5,736 bases of DNA, taken from the NCBI GenBank assembly GCA_003452695.1, contig DMNP01000356.1, positions 1-5,736 of the forward strand, in the 5' to 3' direction. Source of the DNA: Eggerthellaceae bacterium. GTDB taxonomy: Bacteria > Actinomycetota > Coriobacteriia > Coriobacteriales > Eggerthellaceae. The notes below the pieces were generated by a model that saw only the letters and a program-made list of their open reading frames with translations, searched no databases and was not told the DNA's origin. This document shows positions 4,547-5,736 of this stretch, in pieces. The translations under genes and the position numbers were made by a program. Within the stretch, counting starts at the first letter, position 1, and each line of letters opens with the position of its first letter.

Positions 4547-5736
4547 ATGGCTCTGAAGAAGCAAGGGGACTTGTCTGTCCTCCTCGGTTATGCCGGCAAG
4601 CGAAAAGGCCTGACTTTCTTGGGACTCGCGCTTTCCGCTGTTGCAATGGCCTTGAGCATGGTGCCCTACATCTGCGTCTGGTTGGTGGTACGCGATCTGG
4701 TTGCAGTCGCTCCAAACTGGAGTGCCGCAGGCGCCATCGCAAGCTACGGGTGGACGGCCTTCGCTTTCGCGGTAGCGGGCATCATCGTGTATTTTGCAGC
4801 TCTCATGTGCACGCACCTTGCTGCATTCCGCACGGCATCGAACATCCGCAAGCAGGGCATGGCCCACCTGATGAAAACGCCGCTCGGCTATTTCGACACC
4901 AACGCAAGCGGCCTGATTCGCAATCGCTTGGATGGAGCCTCCGCCGAAACCGAAACGCTGCTCGCGCACAACCTGGCCGACATCGTGGGCACCATAACGA
5001 TGTTCGTTGCCATGCTCGTGCTCATGTTCGTATTCGATTGGCGCATGGGAGCCGCCTGCCTGGTGGCCGCCATCATATCCGTCGCCGCGATGTTCGCGAT
5101 GATGGGCGGCAAGAACGCCAAGCTCATGGAGGAATACCAAGCCGCGCAAGACCGCATGAGCAAGGCGGGAACGGAATACGTGCGCGGCATCCCCGTGGTG
5201 AAGGTGTTCCAGCAGACGGTCTACTCCTTCAAATCCTTCAAGGAGGCCATCGACGACTACAGTGCAAAAGCGCACCATTACCAGGGAGACGTCTGCCGGG
5301 TGCCCCAATCGATCAACCTCACCTTCACCGAAGGGGCGTTTGTCTTCCTGGTTCCCGTCGCTTTGATCCTAGCGCCGGACGCACTCGCGTCGGGCGACTT
5401 CGCCGGCTTCGTAACGAATTTCGCTTTCTATGCGGTGTTTTCCGCCATCATCTCCACGGCGCTGGCGAAAATCATGTTCGCGGCAAGCGGGATGATGCTT
5501 GCCGGCACGGCGCTCGGCCGCATCCGCCCGGTTATGGAGGCGCCGGTGCTTGACGTGGCGGAAAATCCGGAGGAGCCGCAGGGCAATCGCGTCGAGTTCA
5601 AGGACGTGAGCTTCACTTACGAAGGCGCTGCCGAACCCGCGCTGACCCATGTCTCGTTTACGGTCGAGCCCGGCCAGACCGTGGCCCTGGTGGGTCCCAG
5701 CGGCGGCGGCAAAACCACCGCAGCCAGCCTGATTCC
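4547..5736 (+). CDS. ABC transporter permease/ATP-binding half-transporter (3' end outside window)
   Basis: The first 396 residues of an exporter-fold ABC protein run uninterrupted to the right edge. Six membrane segments are visible at about 22-48, 69-92, 143-163, 167-186, 260-277 and 287-311, followed by the nucleotide-binding domain from about 348: VEFKDVSFTYEG with aromatic A-loop Tyr358, and Walker A GPSGGGKT (383-390). The full protein is normally near 580 aa, so the signature motif, Walker B and H-loop are missing only because the window ends. The membrane domain, with YVRGIPVVKVFQQT (211-224), resembles the half-transporter pairs annotated as IrtA/YbtP-like or multidrug-like, which work as heterodimers encoded by adjacent genes, so a second ABC gene probably follows. 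Start: AAAGGAG (4536-4542) lies 4 nt before ATG, a short but usable spacing. The inverted repeat at 4454-4534 suggests ligand-responsive repression. The substrate cannot be read from the sequence. Confidence 0.9.
   Translation, partial: MALKKQGDLSVLLGYAGKRKGLTFLGLALSAVAMALSMVPYICVWLVVRDLVAVAPNWSAAGAIASYGWTAFAFAVAGIIVYFAALMCTHLAAFRTASNIRKQGMAHLMKTPLGYFDTNASGLIRNRLDGASAETETLLAHNLADIVGTITMFVAMLVLMFVFDWRMGAACLVAAIISVAAMFAMMGGKNAKLMEEYQAAQDRMSKAGTEYVRGIPVVKVFQQTVYSFKSFKEAIDDYSAKAHHYQGDVCRVPQSINLTFTEGAFVFLVPVALILAPDALASGDFAGFVTNFAFYAVFSAIISTALAKIMFAASGMMLAGTALGRIRPVMEAPVLDVAENPEEPQGNRVEFKDVSFTYEGAAEPALTHVSFTVEPGQTVALVGPSGGGKTTAASLI

Noticed and set aside
4316..5308. Minus-strand 330-codon frame opposite the ABC gene
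   Set aside because: It is a shadow of the ABC transporter frame, with His/Arg-rich composition and no domain. It also crosses the intergenic regulatory region.

Overview
The window is high-GC bacterial DNA. Its protein content (a Moco-type MOSC protein, a DUF6951-like protein, a lipoprotein MsrA-MsrB fusion, a Lys/Tyr-rich secreted-protein remnant and an ABC half-transporter) resembles gut Coriobacteriia/Eggerthellaceae. That placement is inferred from remembered protein style; no marker gene is present.

Layout. Positions 1-256 hold a probable terminator for a gene left of the window, a sigma70-like promoter and a foldable leader. Positions 257-868 (+) encode a stand-alone MOSC-domain protein. 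Positions 869-1426 hold no gene, only a terminator-like hairpin region, a second hairpin and a degenerate copy of a repeat that recurs near 2600. Positions 1427-1810 (-) are the C-terminal part of a secreted-type protein, probably a 5'-truncated remnant. Positions 1876-2196 (-) encode a 106-aa DUF6951-like protein with a good ribosome binding site. Positions 2197-3090 are a repeat-rich intergenic block: four 24-28 bp palindromes spaced about 104 bp apart (2349-2684), running directly into an 18-bp minisatellite (2682-2905). Positions 3091-4254 (-) encode a lipoprotein methionine sulfoxide reductase MsrAB. Positions 4255-4546 are a divergent control region with a 15-bp direct repeat and a long 11-bp-arm inverted repeat. 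Positions 4547-5736 (+) encode an ABC exporter-type half-transporter that runs off the right end.

The genes do not form one pathway. MsrAB would repair oxidised methionine outside the membrane, the MOSC protein belongs to molybdenum-cofactor chemistry, and the ABC protein starts an export or uptake operon whose partner lies outside the window. The least explained parts are the palindrome/minisatellite block upstream of the DUF6951-like gene and the symmetric sites between msrAB and the ABC gene. Long open frames across 2200-3070 on both strands are artefacts of GC-rich repeats in multiples of six bases; in particular, the DUF6951-like frame stays open far upstream of its true start.
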